The notes under the pieces were generated by a model that searched no databases, was not told where the DNA came from, and worked only from the letters and a program-made list of their open reading frames with translations. Both the position numbers and the translations under genes were made by a program. A stretch of 57,751 nt of DNA. Source: Thermoguttaceae bacterium. Its GTDB lineage: Bacteria; Planctomycetota; Planctomycetia; Pirellulales; Thermoguttaceae. Within the stretch, counting starts at the first letter, position 1. Each line of letters starts with the position of its first letter. Positions 1 to 9,500 of the stretch are shown piece after piece. The DNA is taken from contig JAFSDX010000062.1 in assembly GCA_017436025.1 (NCBI GenBank), positions 1-57,751 on the forward strand. Reading direction: 5' to 3'.

Positions 1-1
1 G

Positions 2-1594
2 ATCACCGCGCTCCCGGGCGAGTCGGTTTCTTGCGTCGGCTGTCACGAAGATCAAAACGAAACGTCGCCGACGACGCCGCGCGCGCTCGCCGGTCAAACG
101 AAGCCGCTCGAACTCGAACCGTTCTTCGGGCCGCCGCGCGGGTTCTCGTTCGAACGCGAAATTCAGCCGATTCTCGATCGTTACTGCGTCGACTGCCATC
201 GCCCGGACTCCGAAACGGTCGCGAAAATGATCGCCGACGGCAAACTCGGCGCCGACGTTCGCTCGACCGAACAACGCCCGCGCCAAACGTTCGGCTTCGA
301 CCGAATCCCCGATTTCCGCCGAACCGAGCCGAAACGCCTCTTGGTCGACGGCGGTTACATCGACGCAAGCTCGCGTTATTCCAACGCTTATTATCAACTG
401 CGCCGTTTCGTCAACGTTTCGACGAAAGAAAACCAAATGGCGGTTCTCACCCCGCGCGACTTCCACGCCGACACGAGCGCGCTCGTCCAACTCCTCGAAG
501 CGGGCCACTTCGGCGTCGAACTCGACGAAGAATCTTGGGCGAAACTGATCGCTTGGATCGACTTCGGCGCGCCGTATTACGGCAACTGGGGCGAAATTCG
601 CAACTACGCGATTCCGGAACGCGTCGAAAGCCAATGGTCGCGTCGCGAAGAACTCCGCCGACTTTACGCCGGGAACGTTCCGCGACTCGACGACGACCCG
701 ACCGCGCCGGTTAAACCGTCCGAAGCGCCGGAAGCGTCCGCCGAGTCGAAGCGCCGCCTCCGCTTTTCGCTTGAAAAAGTCGCCGCCGCCGACGTTTCGA
801 CTTGGCGACGCGACGGAGCGGACGAGCGCGCCCCGTTCTCCGTCGACCTCGGCGACGGTTTGACGCTCGAAATGGTTCCGATTCCCGGAACGAATTTCTT
901 CGCAAGCCGCTTTGAAATTAGCAACGAGCAATTCCGCGCCTTCAATCCGGCGTTCGACTCCGGGCTCGAATTCGGCGACTTCATCCAATTCAGCCCGGGC
1001 GAAATCGGTTGGCTCCTGTCGCGCAAGAAGCAGCCGGTCGCGCGAACGACTTGGAACGACGCCGCCGAGTTCTGCGCTTGGCTGAGCGAAAAGACCGGGC
1101 GCAAGTTCCGCCTCCCGACCGCGTCCGAATGGCGTTTCGCGGCGTCCGGCGGCGCTGAAAACGCGAAAAACTGGTTCGGCGACGCCGCCGATTACGCGCC
1201 GTTCGAAAACTTCGCCGACTCGACGTTCGCGAAGGTCGACCCGTTCTCTTGGGCCGGTCGCGTCGACAACTTGCCCGCTTGGCGTCCGGCCGACTGGAAC
1301 GTCGACGACCGCAGTCGCGTCTCGGCGCCGATCGGCTCGTACAAAGCGAACCCGTTCGGCCTGTTCGACGTTCAAGGGAACGCCGCCGAATGGACGTCGT
1401 CAGAAGTCGTTCAAACGCGCGAAGTCGTCGACGAAAGCGGCGCGGTCGTCGAAAGTTCGGCGACGCCGAAAAAGGTCCTTTGCGGCGGTTCTTGGCGCAC
1501 CGAAGCGCGCAAGGGAACGCTAACCGCCGAGCGTTACTTCCCGGCGAACTTCCCGGTTCGCGACGCCGGGTTCCGCGTCATTTGCGTCGACTAA
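2..1594 (+). CDS. Cytochrome-like CxxCH / formylglycine-generating-enzyme (SUMF1) domain protein, 5' end missing
   Basis: The reading frame is open from base 2, so the true start lies outside the window; the first internal ATG (227) is not a credible start. Two CxxCH haem-binding motifs are visible, CVGCH near 32-46 and CVDCH near 184-198, the second following a phrase (EIQPILDRYCVDCH) typical of planctomycete c-type cytochrome domains of the HzsA-related group. From about base 835 to the stop the protein carries an FGE/SUMF1-type domain (EMVPIPG..F..S.FEISN.QF, then FRLPTASEWRFAASGG and NAAEWTSS, ending in CGGSWR and GFRVIC). This domain family binds metal or oxidises cysteine in some members; in planctomycete fusions its role is unknown. 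Likely exported, as haem attachment occurs outside the cytoplasm. An inverted repeat follows 20 bases after the stop. Domain calls are by motif recognition. Confidence 0.85.
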   Translation: MTALPGESVSCVGCHEDQNETSPTTPRALAGQTKPLELEPFFGPPRGFSFEREIQPILDRYCVDCHRPDSETVAKMIADGKLGADVRSTEQRPRQTFGFDRIPDFRRTEPKRLLVDGGYIDASSRYSNAYYQLRRFVNVSTKENQMAVLTPRDFHADTSALVQLLEAGHFGVELDEESWAKLIAWIDFGAPYYGNWGEIRNYAIPERVESQWSRREELRRLYAGNVPRLDDDPTAPVKPSEAPEASAESKRRLRFSLEKVAAADVSTWRRDGADERAPFSVDLGDGLTLEMVPIPGTNFFASRFEISNEQFRAFNPAFDSGLEFGDFIQFSPGEIGWLLSRKKQPVARTTWNDAAEFCAWLSEKTGRKFRLPTASEWRFAASGGAENAKNWFGDAADYAPFENFADSTFAKVDPFSWAGRVDNLPAWRPADWNVDDRSRVSAPIGSYKANPFGLFDVQGNAAEWTSSEVVQTREVVDESGAVVESSATPKKVLCGGSWRTEARKGTLTAERYFPANFPVRDAGFRVICVD

Positions 1595-1613
1595 CCGCCG
1601 CGCCGCCCGTTAA

Positions 1614-1656
1614 AAACGCGCTTCGTCGTTTTTTCCAACTTCGACGAAGCGCGTTT
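1614..1656 (+). terminator. Hairpin terminator after the cytochrome/FGE gene
   Basis: Perfect 15-bp inverted repeat, arms 1614-1628 and 1642-1656, with a 13-base loop, starting 20 bases after the stop codon. The downstream tract is pyrimidine-rich (CCCGTTCTTTCTCTTT) rather than a pure T-run. Confidence 0.65.
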
Positions 1657-1861
1657 CCCGTTCTTTCTCTTTCGCCGCCGAACCGCAATTGAGCGAAAAC
1701 GCAAGCGACCGACGGGAGCGAAGAAACCGAGTTCGCGCGGAAGCGCCTAACGGCTAGCGGCGCCGGAGCGCCCGGCGGCGCCGTTTCGTTCGATTCGGCG
1801 AAACGGGTCGTCGGCTTACCTCTTTTACGTTCCTTCGCGTAAAGGCGCCGCGTCTATCCGT

Positions 1862-1891
1862 TTGCCTGACGCAATTTACGCGACATAAATA
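1862..1891 (+). promoter_or_regulatory. Candidate sigma70-like promoter for the glycine-rich paralogue pair
   Basis: TTGCCT (1862-1867) followed 18 bases later by TAAATA (1886-1891), 38 bases before the proposed GTG start. It resembles the TTGCG-type -35 elements seen elsewhere in the window. Confidence 0.35.
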
Positions 1892-1928
1892 TTAACGCAT
1901 CCTTCGCCTTATCTTGCGAGGTTTTTCA

Positions 1929-2816
1929 GTGTCCGAGAAAAGTCTTTTAGGAAAATTTGCCGCGACCGCGCGCCGGGTCGCCGACGTCGCCGAAGCGGCG
2001 GACAAAGCGAACCTGTTCGCGAAAAAGGAAGCGCCGGAAACGCTTCAAACGCCCGAAACTTCGGAAACGCCGTCGCCGTCGAACGCCGAACCCGCGCCCG
2101 AAAAGAAAAGCGCGTTCGACCGCGTCGCCGGAGTCGCGGAAAACCTCGCTTCTTTTGCCCAAAAGGAGAGCGCACAACCCTCCGTTCCCGCCGAATCGCT
2201 CGCCGCGCCCGAAAGGCCGAGCGAAAGCGAACCGCAATCGGAAGAAAATACGGTCGAACCGCTCCCGCCCGCTCCGCCGCAAATTCCGGAGTCGTTCGGC
2301 GACGAAGTTTATCGCGTTTGCGACTTGGTTCTTTATCAAGGCGGCTTTGTTAAAGGGAATCGCGTCGTTTATTATCGCTCGGCGACTCGCGTTTCATTGA
2401 AAGCCAAGGTTTGTATTCCGCCCGGCGCGCCCGAATATCGCGGTCGGAGCGTTGGCGACGCCGTTGAAGCGGGGATGATGCTCGGCGACTTAAGTCTAAC
2501 GCCCGTCGGGGCGATCGTTGGAATGGCCGTCGGCGGGATGATCGGCGGCGCGCTCGGCCTTCTCGAAGCGATTGCGCCGACGCCGGAAGATCATAACCAA
2601 ATCTGGCTTGAAACGGACGATTCGTCGGAACCGTTTCTTCTTTATTCCGAGAGACGCGAAAACTCCGTCGCGGCGAACGCGATCGTTACGCGCCTTTGCG
2701 ACGGGATCGAAAAAGCGAGATCGGAACCGGAAATTTTGCTCGACGACCAAAAAATCAAACGGAAATATTATTTATGGTTTTTGTGCGTCTATAAAAAAAG
2801 ATTCTTTTTCAAATGA
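1929..2816 (+). CDS. Unknown protein with glycine-rich membrane-like segment (paralogue A)
   Basis: I do not recognise this family. The frame is open from TTG 1914, but GTG 1929 is the better start: GCGAGG lies at a normal spacing before it, and the resulting N-terminus (MSEKSLLGKF) matches paralogue B (MTDRNLFGKI) downstream. The 295-residue product has an Ala/Glu/Pro-rich N-terminal half, then a conserved region shared with paralogue B: a GxxVVYYxxAxRV strand, a hydrophobic glycine-zipper-like stretch (PVGAIVGMAVGGMIGGALG, around residues 190-215) and an IWLETDDSSEPF motif. The last 20 or so codons are AT-rich and unlike the rest. The frame continues past the TGA stop into the next small ORF with no frameshift, so this gene may once have been longer. 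Glycine-zipper segments often insert in or associate with membranes; function unknown. Confidence 0.7.
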   Translation: MSEKSLLGKFAATARRVADVAEAADKANLFAKKEAPETLQTPETSETPSPSNAEPAPEKKSAFDRVAGVAENLASFAQKESAQPSVPAESLAAPERPSESEPQSEENTVEPLPPAPPQIPESFGDEVYRVCDLVLYQGGFVKGNRVVYYRSATRVSLKAKVCIPPGAPEYRGRSVGDAVEAGMMLGDLSLTPVGAIVGMAVGGMIGGALGLLEAIAPTPEDHNQIWLETDDSSEPFLLYSERRENSVAANAIVTRLCDGIEKARSEPEILLDDQKIKRKYYLWFLCVYKKRFFFK

Positions 2817-3113
2817 TTGGAAGTCGCGCAACGCGGCGCGAAAACGGTCGCCGACTCGTTGGCGCCGGACGACCGAACGATATTGCTGAACGAACTTGAA
2901 ACGGCTCTTGCCGTCGCGGCGTCCGATTATCTTTTATCCGAGAAAGAACTAGAAACGGCGACCGCCCGCGCGCAAGAGTTGGCGACGCCGGAATGGACGC
3001 GCGAGCGTTGGCAAGAAGCGGCGTCGGAGCGCGCCGAGCGTATCGCGTCCGACGCCGACGCGATTTGCTCGGCGATTGCAAGCGACCGCGCATTATTAAC
3101 CGCAACGTTGTAA
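2817..3113 (+). CDS. Small alpha-helical ORF, possibly the detached C-terminus of paralogue A
   Basis: A 98-residue frame beginning with TTG immediately after the TGA of the upstream gene and in the same frame. Codon use (GCG, GTC, GAC, TCG) is typical of real genes here, so it is or recently was coding. The product is charged, Ala/Glu-rich and probably helical, without Cys motifs, signal peptide or membrane segment. There is no clear ribosome-binding site for the TTG. It could be a separate gene, a read-through extension of paralogue A, or a remnant left after a stop codon arose. No family recognised. Confidence 0.45.
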   Translation: MEVAQRGAKTVADSLAPDDRTILLNELETALAVAASDYLLSEKELETATARAQELATPEWTRERWQEAASERAERIASDADAICSAIASDRALLTATL

Positions 3114-3133
3114 AAGAAAGAGAACGTTTTTCA

Positions 3134-3766
3134 ATGACCGACCGGAATCTTTTCGGCAAAATCTCCGGCAACGTCGCGAACGCCGCGAACGCGCTCGGCG
3201 AGAAGATTAGAGAAAATTTTCGGGGGCCGTCCGCGCCGCCGACGCCCGAGCCGCCGCCGGAAGAAATCGCTTGGGAACGCGGCGACTTTCGACTGTTTCG
3301 CACCTATTTAATGAAAGGCGAACAAGTCGTTTATTACCAAAACGCGCGTCGCGTTCATTTAAACGTCGTTTACGAACAACCGAAAAAGCCCGGTTTCGTC
3401 GGACGCGTTGTCGAAGGCGCGTTCGATTACGGCTTCGACGGTTCGGCGAGCGGCGCGTTTTTCGGCGGGGTCGGCGGTTCGCTTGCCGGTTTGGCGTTTG
3501 GTTCCGTCGTCGGCGCGGTCGCCGGGGCGACGGGAACGACGCCGCCTAAACCGGAGCCGAAACCGCGGCCGCGTTATCAAATTTGCCTTGAAACGGACGA
3601 TTCGCCGGAGCCCGTCGTTCTTTGCTCCGAAAAGAGCAAGTTTTCGGCGAACGTCTATTACTTGGCGCCGCTTCTTACCGCGCTTAAAAAAGGAGGCGCG
3701 AAGCCGGAAATTTGGCGTCTCGGTCAAAAATGTTGGTCGCGTTCCGTTAGTTTTATTCATTTTTAA
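3134..3766 (+). CDS. Unknown protein with glycine-rich membrane-like segment (paralogue B)
   Basis: 210 residues from ATG 3134; the frame extends upstream to 2993 but that part overlaps the preceding small ORF and is Arg-rich shadow sequence. It shares with paralogue A the opening (MTDRNLFGK), the QVVYYQNARRVHL strand, a long glycine/alanine hydrophobic stretch (residues about 105-135), the ICLETDDSPEPVVL motif and a KPEI segment near the C-terminus, where the two then diverge. The hydrophobic part could form a membrane hairpin. The pair clearly arose by tandem duplication. No known family is recognised. A strong hairpin terminator lies about 215 bases downstream. Confidence 0.7.
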   Translation: MTDRNLFGKISGNVANAANALGEKIRENFRGPSAPPTPEPPPEEIAWERGDFRLFRTYLMKGEQVVYYQNARRVHLNVVYEQPKKPGFVGRVVEGAFDYGFDGSASGAFFGGVGGSLAGLAFGSVVGAVAGATGTTPPKPEPKPRPRYQICLETDDSPEPVVLCSEKSKFSANVYYLAPLLTALKKGGAKPEIWRLGQKCWSRSVSFIHF

Positions 3767-3980
3767 CGGCGTTTGCGTTTGTCGTCGTTTCCAATTAAAC
3801 AAACGTGTTTGTGTCTATTTCGTGTCTATTTTGGGAAGAAAACGGGGCGTTTTTCGCGTTTTTGCGCTTTTCGGAAAAGCGGCGAAAAATCGCGTTTCGC
3901 CCGCGTTTTTGCGGGACTTAAACTCAACCCCAAATCGCGTTTTCTCCCCCGTTTTCTATACCGACGCTCGCGGACGCAAG

Positions 3981-4031
3981 AAAGCGGAAAACGCGCCGCT
4001 CGACTTTCGCCGAGAGCGCGTTTTCCGCTTT
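3981..4031. terminator. Strong hairpin between convergent genes
   Basis: Perfect 16-bp inverted repeat (3981-3996 with 4016-4031; AAAGCGGAAAACGCGC and its complement), 19-base loop. It sits between paralogue B (plus) and ribokinase (minus) and could end transcripts from both sides. The remainder of 3767-4085 shows only a duplicated GTGTCTATTT and no gene. Confidence 0.65.
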
Positions 4032-4085
4032 TCCTTAACTTAACGTCTTAACGTTTGCCGTTCAAACTTTTAAACGCTTAAACGT

Positions 4086-5006
4086 TCAAGCGTTTTCGAT
4101 TTCTTCGCGAGTCGGCAAGGACGGTTGCGCGCCGAACTTTTGAACGCTCAACGACGCCGCCTTCGACGCGAACGCGACCGCGTCGGTCAACGCTCGCCCC
4201 TCCGCCAACGCGACCGCCAACGCTCCGGAGTAAGAGTCGCCCGCCGCCGTCGCGTCGACCGCTTCGACGCGCGCCGTCGGAACGCTCTCCCGAACGCCGT
4301 CCTTCGTCGCGACGAAAGAACCCGCCGCGCCGAGCGTTACGATCGCCGTCGAAACGCCGAGTTCGAGCAGTTTTTCCGCCGCCGCTTGCGCCGTCGCGAC
4401 GTCGACGACCTCGACGCCGGTTAAGCGCGTCGCCTCCGATTCGTTCGGCTTAATCACCGCGACGTTTTTCAGCAGTTCCGCGGGAAGCGGTTCGCTCGGC
4501 GCCGGGGCCGGGTCGAGAATCAACGGAACCCCCGCTTCGGCGGCGATTTCCGCGACGCGAAGAACCGTTTCAAGGGGCGTTTCCAACTGAACGACGACCG
4601 CTTGCGCCGACCGGATAACCTCCGCCGCCGCGTCGACGTCCGCCGGGGAAAGCGCGAAGTTGGCGCCCGACGCGACCGAAATCAAGTTCTCGCCTTGCGC
4701 GTCGACCAAAATCAACGCGACCCCGGTCGCCAGCTTCTCGTCGCGGCGAATCCAAGAAACGTCGATTCCCTCGCGCTCGTACCCCTCGACCGCGCTCGCG
4801 CCGAACACGTCGTTCCCAACCCGAGCGATAAAAACGACGTCGCCGCCCGCGCGGGCCGCCGCGACCGCTTGGTTCGCGCCCTTGCCCCCCGGAACCATCG
4901 CGAACGTTCCGCCGACGACCGTTTCGCCCGGCGCCGGAATCCGCTCCGATTTGACGACCATATCCGCGTTCGAACTCCCGACGACGACAATTTTCGGCTT
5001 CCCCAT
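4086..5006 (-). CDS. rbsK: Ribokinase
   Basis: PfkB-family sugar kinase, 306 residues, the usual size. It phosphorylates D-ribose at O-5 with ATP in the cytoplasm. The first signature is GGKGANQA (residues 40-47, preceded by a substrate-binding NADM at 13-16) and the second is DATAAGDSYSGA with the catalytic-base Asp near 257. KPNESEA and TLGAAGS match the ribokinase nucleotide-binding region. The frame opens at GTG 5012, but ATG 5006 has AAGGAG seven bases upstream whereas the GTG has one base, so ATG is chosen. There is no ribose transporter or mutarotase next to it; a LacI-type palindrome lies upstream near 5191-5205. Function call is firm at family level; nucleoside-derived or other pentose substrates are possible. 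Confidence 0.92.
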   Translation of the reverse strand: MGKPKIVVVGSSNADMVVKSERIPAPGETVVGGTFAMVPGGKGANQAVAAARAGGDVVFIARVGNDVFGASAVEGYEREGIDVSWIRRDEKLATGVALILVDAQGENLISVASGANFALSPADVDAAAEVIRSAQAVVVQLETPLETVLRVAEIAAEAGVPLILDPAPAPSEPLPAELLKNVAVIKPNESEATRLTGVEVVDVATAQAAAEKLLELGVSTAIVTLGAAGSFVATKDGVRESVPTARVEAVDATAAGDSYSGALAVALAEGRALTDAVAFASKAASLSVQKFGAQPSLPTREEIENA

Positions 5007-5190
5007 TTTCACTCTCCTTCGGTCGTTGCCCGTTTTAACAATTTCGCGCCGACCGCCCGTTTTAACGCAAGCCGCCGCGAAACCGTCCTTTTCGTTGAAT
5101 CGAAGCGTCGTTTTCTCCGCGCTCCCCGTCGACGACGCGGCGTCGAGAAGCGTTTGCCAACCGGCGGCGTTCGGTCGCGCCCATTAGCCG

Positions 5191-5209
5191 ATTAAACCGG
5201 TTAATTTTA
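5191..5209 (-). promoter_or_regulatory. Candidate -10 element with an adjacent LacI-like operator upstream of rbsK
   Basis: On the minus strand a TAAAAT (5209-5204) is followed at the expected start point by ATTAA-N5-TTAAT with AACCGGTT inside (5191-5205). LacI-family operators are palindromes with a central CG, as here. No convincing -35 was found. Confidence 0.35.
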
Positions 5210-5254
5210 GCAAGTTAAGCGCCTTGACGAACCTTGTCGCTCGCCTCGAACGCG

Positions 5255-6229
5255 TCAATAATTCGGCGTCGGCGGGCGGAACTCCGCGACGTCGATCGAG
5301 CGGAACCAGTCGACCGTCTTGCGCAACCCCTCTTCGAGCTGGACTTTAGGTTCCCAGCCGAGCTTTTCCTTCGCCAACGAAATATCGGGACGGCGGCGGC
5401 AAGGATCGTCGACCGGCAGTTCTTTGAAAACGAACTTCGGCTCTTTTCCGAGCGTCTTCCAAATCAACTCGCCGAGTTCGCGGATAGTGAATTCGTTCGG
5501 ATTCCCCAAATTCACCGGCCCGATGAACCCGGTTTCGTCCTCCATCAGACGAATCAACCCGTCGAGCAAGTCGGAGTAATAACAGAACGACCGCGTTTGC
5601 GAACCGTCGCCAAAGACGGTGATCGGCTCGTCGGTCAGCGCCTGTCGGATAAAATTCGAAACGACGCGCCCGTCGTAAGGGTGCATCTTCGGGCCGTAAG
5701 TGTTGAAAATTCGCGCGACGCAAATTCGCGTCCCAAACATCCGAAACTCGTCCATAAAGAGCGACTCGGCGGCGCGTTTCCCTTCGTCGTAACAGGAGCG
5801 CGGTCCGATCGGGTTGACGGCGCCGCGGTAATCCTCCCGTTGCGGGTGAACTTCCGGGTCGCCGTAAACTTCGCTCGTCGACGCTTGCAGAATCTTCGCT
5901 CGGCAGTTGCGCGCCAACTCCAGCAAGTTGATCGCGCCGAGCAACGACGTTTTCATCGTCTTGAGCGGGTTGTACTGATAGTGTCCCGGAGCCGCCGGGC
6001 ACGCTAAATTGTAAATTTCGTCGACTTCCAACGTCAGCGGAAGCGTTACGTCGTGCCGAATCAGCTCGAAATTCGGTCGCCCGATCAAGTGCGCGACGTT
6101 CGCCTTTTGACTCGTAAAAAAGTTGTCGACGCAAATGACGTCGTGTCGCCGTTCGACTAATTTTTCGCAAAGATGCGAACCGAGAAATCCGGCGCCCCCC
6201 GCGACCAAAATACGCTTAATCTTTGCCAT
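5255..6229 (-). CDS. uxs: UDP-glucuronate decarboxylase (UDP-xylose synthase)
   Basis: Extended short-chain dehydrogenase, 324 residues. It decarboxylates UDP-glucuronate to UDP-xylose, using bound NAD. Visible are the Rossmann motif GGAGFLGSH (residues 10-18), the STSEVYGDP catalytic Ser/Thr region, the family-specific [25 protein letters not shown] stretch with the YxxxK pair, and RRPDIS near the C-terminus. The frame extends 58 Arg-rich codons upstream, but ATG 6229 has AAGGAA at normal spacing and begins the Rossmann fold, so it is the start. It lies downstream of the giant gene on the same strand but behind terminator-like hairpins. Likely supplies xylose for surface polysaccharide or protein glycosylation; the partner glycosyltransferases are not in the window. 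Confidence 0.92.
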   Translation of the reverse strand: MAKIKRILVAGGAGFLGSHLCEKLVERRHDVICVDNFFTSQKANVAHLIGRPNFELIRHDVTLPLTLEVDEIYNLACPAAPGHYQYNPLKTMKTSLLGAINLLELARNCRAKILQASTSEVYGDPEVHPQREDYRGAVNPIGPRSCYDEGKRAAESLFMDEFRMFGTRICVARIFNTYGPKMHPYDGRVVSNFIRQALTDEPITVFGDGSQTRSFCYYSDLLDGLIRLMEDETGFIGPVNLGNPNEFTIRELGELIWKTLGKEPKFVFKELPVDDPCRRRPDISLAKEKLGWEPKVQLEEGLRKTVDWFRSIDVAEFRPPTPNY

Positions 6230-6351
6230 TGCGTTCCTTATCCAACGCCCGACGCCGACGTTAAGGCCGACGCGGTCGAAAAAACGTCGAAGCGCGAACC
6301 GCTCCCCAAGAGTTCCGCGCTTCGTCGAACGCCGTTTCCGACGTTCGCGTT

Positions 6352-6380
6352 TAAAAGAAAAGAGGGCCGTCGGGCCCCCT
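6352..6380 (-). terminator. Terminator of the giant gene
   Basis: On the minus strand an 8-bp GC-rich stem (6380-6373 with 6368-6361, one G-U pair, 4-base loop) is followed by TTTCTTTT-like sequence (complement of 6352-6360). A second perfect 11-bp hairpin with loop TCTC lies just before it at 6387-6412. Confidence 0.6.
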
Positions 6381-6515
6381 TCGCTTCGTCGACGGTTTCT
6401 CAACCGTCGACGGGGCCGCCGTTTAGCGACCGTTTATTTTCTCCGGGCGACGCGAGCCGAACGTCGTTTCCTTCGCTCGACTCGGCGTCGATTTTTCCCG
6501 AAATTTCGCTTCGAC

Positions 6516-9500
6516 TCAGTCGCCGAAGAGTTCGCTCAAAAACGCGTCGTCAAACGCGGTTTCGTTCGCTTCTTCGACCGCGAAGTCGACGTCGACCGTT
6601 TCGAACTCGTCCGCGCCGAATTCGGCGAACGCGGCGCCGAGCGCTTCGAAGACGACGGCGCGTTCGACGCGAGTCGTCGGAGCCGCGACGAGAGCGACGC
6701 CGGTTTCGACGTTCGTTTCGACCGCGAGCGATTCGGCGATTTCGTTCCAAGCGACCGTTTCGTCGGCGAGAAGCGCGGCGCTAACCGCGATCTCTTCCGC
6801 TTGCGGCGCGACGTTTTCAACGGCGACCGGCGCGAGCGTCGAGAAGACGTTCGTCGTTTCGGCGGTCAAGGTTTCGAGAACCGCGCTCGACGCGACGGTC
6901 GCTTCGAAGACGCCGAGATCGTACCCAACTTCGTCGTTGTTGACGAAGAGCTTCATTTCGTAAGCGCCGGACGCGGCGTAAACGTGTCGGAAAACGCCTT
7001 GCGTCGCAAGTTCGTTGACGACCGTTTCGGTTCCGTCGCCCCAAGCGACTCGCCAGTAAGCGACCGCCGAGAAATTGGAATCGACCGTCAGCGTAACGAG
7101 GGCGCCGTCGCCGTTCGTCGCGACGTTGAAGGCCTTCGGCGGTTCCGCGACGACGTAAGTTTCGGCTTCGGACCATTCGGAAGCGTTCTTGTCGACGCCG
7201 CCGACCGCGCGGATGCGAACTTGAACGACGTCGCCGACGTTGAAGTCGCCTTCAATTCTGCCGAATTCGCCGGTCAAAGCGTTCGTTTCGACCCAATCGC
7301 CGGAGCCGACGCGATACGAAACGACGTATTCTTTCGCCGGGTCGGCGGTCGTCCAGACGACTTCCAACGCGGATTCGGCGTTGACCGCGACGCTCGTAAT
7401 CGTCGGCGCGGCGTAATTTTCCGCAGCCGGATTGACGACGACGATTTGAACCGTCGCTTCGACGAACTTGTTGCCCGTGTCGGTCGAACGAACGACGAAC
7501 TCGTAAGTTCCGGCCGGGACGTTTTGCGTCGTAACGATCTTGTCGCCGTCGAGCGCGAAGTATTTCGGCGCGTCGATCAGTTCGTATTCGAACGTATCGT
7601 CGTCGTTTTCGTCGACGGTCGTCAAAGTCGCGGCGAGCGTTCCGGCGGCTTCTTCGGTCGTTAGCTCGGCGTATTCGACGGTAATTCCGGTCGGCGCGAC
7701 GTTGCCTTGCTCTTCGTAAGCGCCCATATCGACCGCTTTACCGACGACGCGTTTATCGCCCGCCAAGTCGGTCGTCAGCTTGACGCCGTAACCGTCGACC
7801 GCGAGCGCGTTGGAACCGGCGTCGATCGCCGGCGAACCGACGGCCAACTCAAGATTCCAATCCTTCCAAGCGTTCGCCGTCCAGGTTCCGGCGGTCGGAG
7901 CCGCGAATTCGACGAAGTTCGGATCGACGTTCGTCTTGACGCCGACGCCGGAAATCTTCGCGTTCGAAGCGCCGACGAGCGAGTAACGAACGTCCGCTTT
8001 CGCCGTTCCCGCCAAGTGGACGTCGGCGTCGGTCTTCGCGACGTTGCCGGCGACGACCGTGTTGACGAGGTTCAAGACGTCGTTCGCCCAAACGCCGCCG
8101 CCCGCGCTCGTCGCGACGTTCCCCGCGACGGTGCAGTTCGTCAACGTCGTTTCCGGCGCGACTTGCGAACCGGCCGCGTTGGCCAGCGCCAAGACGCCGG
8201 CGCCCGTTTCGGCGCGGTTTCCGAGAACCGCCGTTCCGACGAGCGTCGCCGCGGCGAAGTTGCTAACGCCGCCGCCGTGATACGTCGCTTGGTTCCCGGC
8301 GATCGTCGAGTTTTCGACGTAAAGCTCGCCGCGGTTGTAAACGCCGCCGTAGTACAACGCGACGTTGTTTTCGACGGTCGAGTTATAGACGCGCATAACG
8401 CCCAGGTTGTACAAACCGCCGCCGTAAGCCGCGACGTTTCCGGCAATCGTCGCGTCGCGCAGGATAACTTCGCCCGCGTTCCAGACGGCGCCGCCGGAGT
8501 ATTCCGGTCGGTCGTTGTCTTCGCGGAGCCAGTCTTGCGCGTTCGCCGAGGAGTTCGTGATCGTCAAGGAGACGAGCGAAACCTTCGCGCCTTCGTTAAC
8601 CTCGATAGCCGACGCGGCGTCGACAAAGCGGCAAGCGTCGAGAGTAACGCCGCCGACCGCGGACGCGTCGAGCGTAATCGACGAATCGAGCGTCAAGGTC
8701 GAATTGAGGTAAATCGTCGCCAACCCTTCGGAGAAGGAGACGGTCGATTCGCCGAGTTGCGCGGCGTATTCGATCGCTTCGCGGAGCGAAATTTGCCCGT
8801 CGGTGATATCGACGACGTCGAGGTCGGTCGTTACGACGGTCGACGGCGTTTCGAATTGGAATTCGTAGGCGCCCATATCGATCTTCGTCGTCGCGACGCG
8901 AGCGTCGCTCGCGAGGTCTTTTTCAAGCGCGATCTTGCCGGTCGCGTCCTTGGCGTAGGCGACGTCGCCCGCGTCGACGGCGACCGAGTTGTAAACGAGG
9001 CTCAGGTCGAGCGCGGCGGCGTTGGCCAGCTTGCCGTCGGCGGCGAAGACCGGCGCGACGACGAAGCCCGGTTCGACGTCGAAGAGCGAATTCGTCGCGG
9101 TCGGTTTCGTTCCAATTCCTTCGGTCGACCCGACGAGCGAGTTGAACAACTTCGCGGAACCGTTCGAATAAACGTCGACGCCGTTCGTCGCGGAGTTCGC
9201 GGCGATAATCGTATTGTACGCGGTCAACGTTCCGAGGTTCGAAACGCCGCCGGCGTTCGTCGCGGAGTTCGCGGCGATCGTGGCGTTGCGCAGTTCGAGG
9301 GTCGCGCCCTTGACGTTGGCGATCGCGCCGCCGTCGTTCGCGACGTTTTGCGCGACGAGAGCGTTGGCGAGGCTCGCTTTGCCGAGGTTGTAAAGGGCGC
9401 CGCCGAATCCGTTCGCTTCGTTGGCGACAAATTCGCTCGTCGTCGCGTAGAACGTTCCGACGTTGGCGACCGCGCCGCCGTCCTTCGTCGCGACGTTGCC

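Noticed and set aside
6516..6620. Dockerin or sorting signal at the giant protein C-terminus
   Set aside because: The tail is acidic and lacks the duplicated Ca-binding loops, LPXTG or PEP-CTERM motifs.
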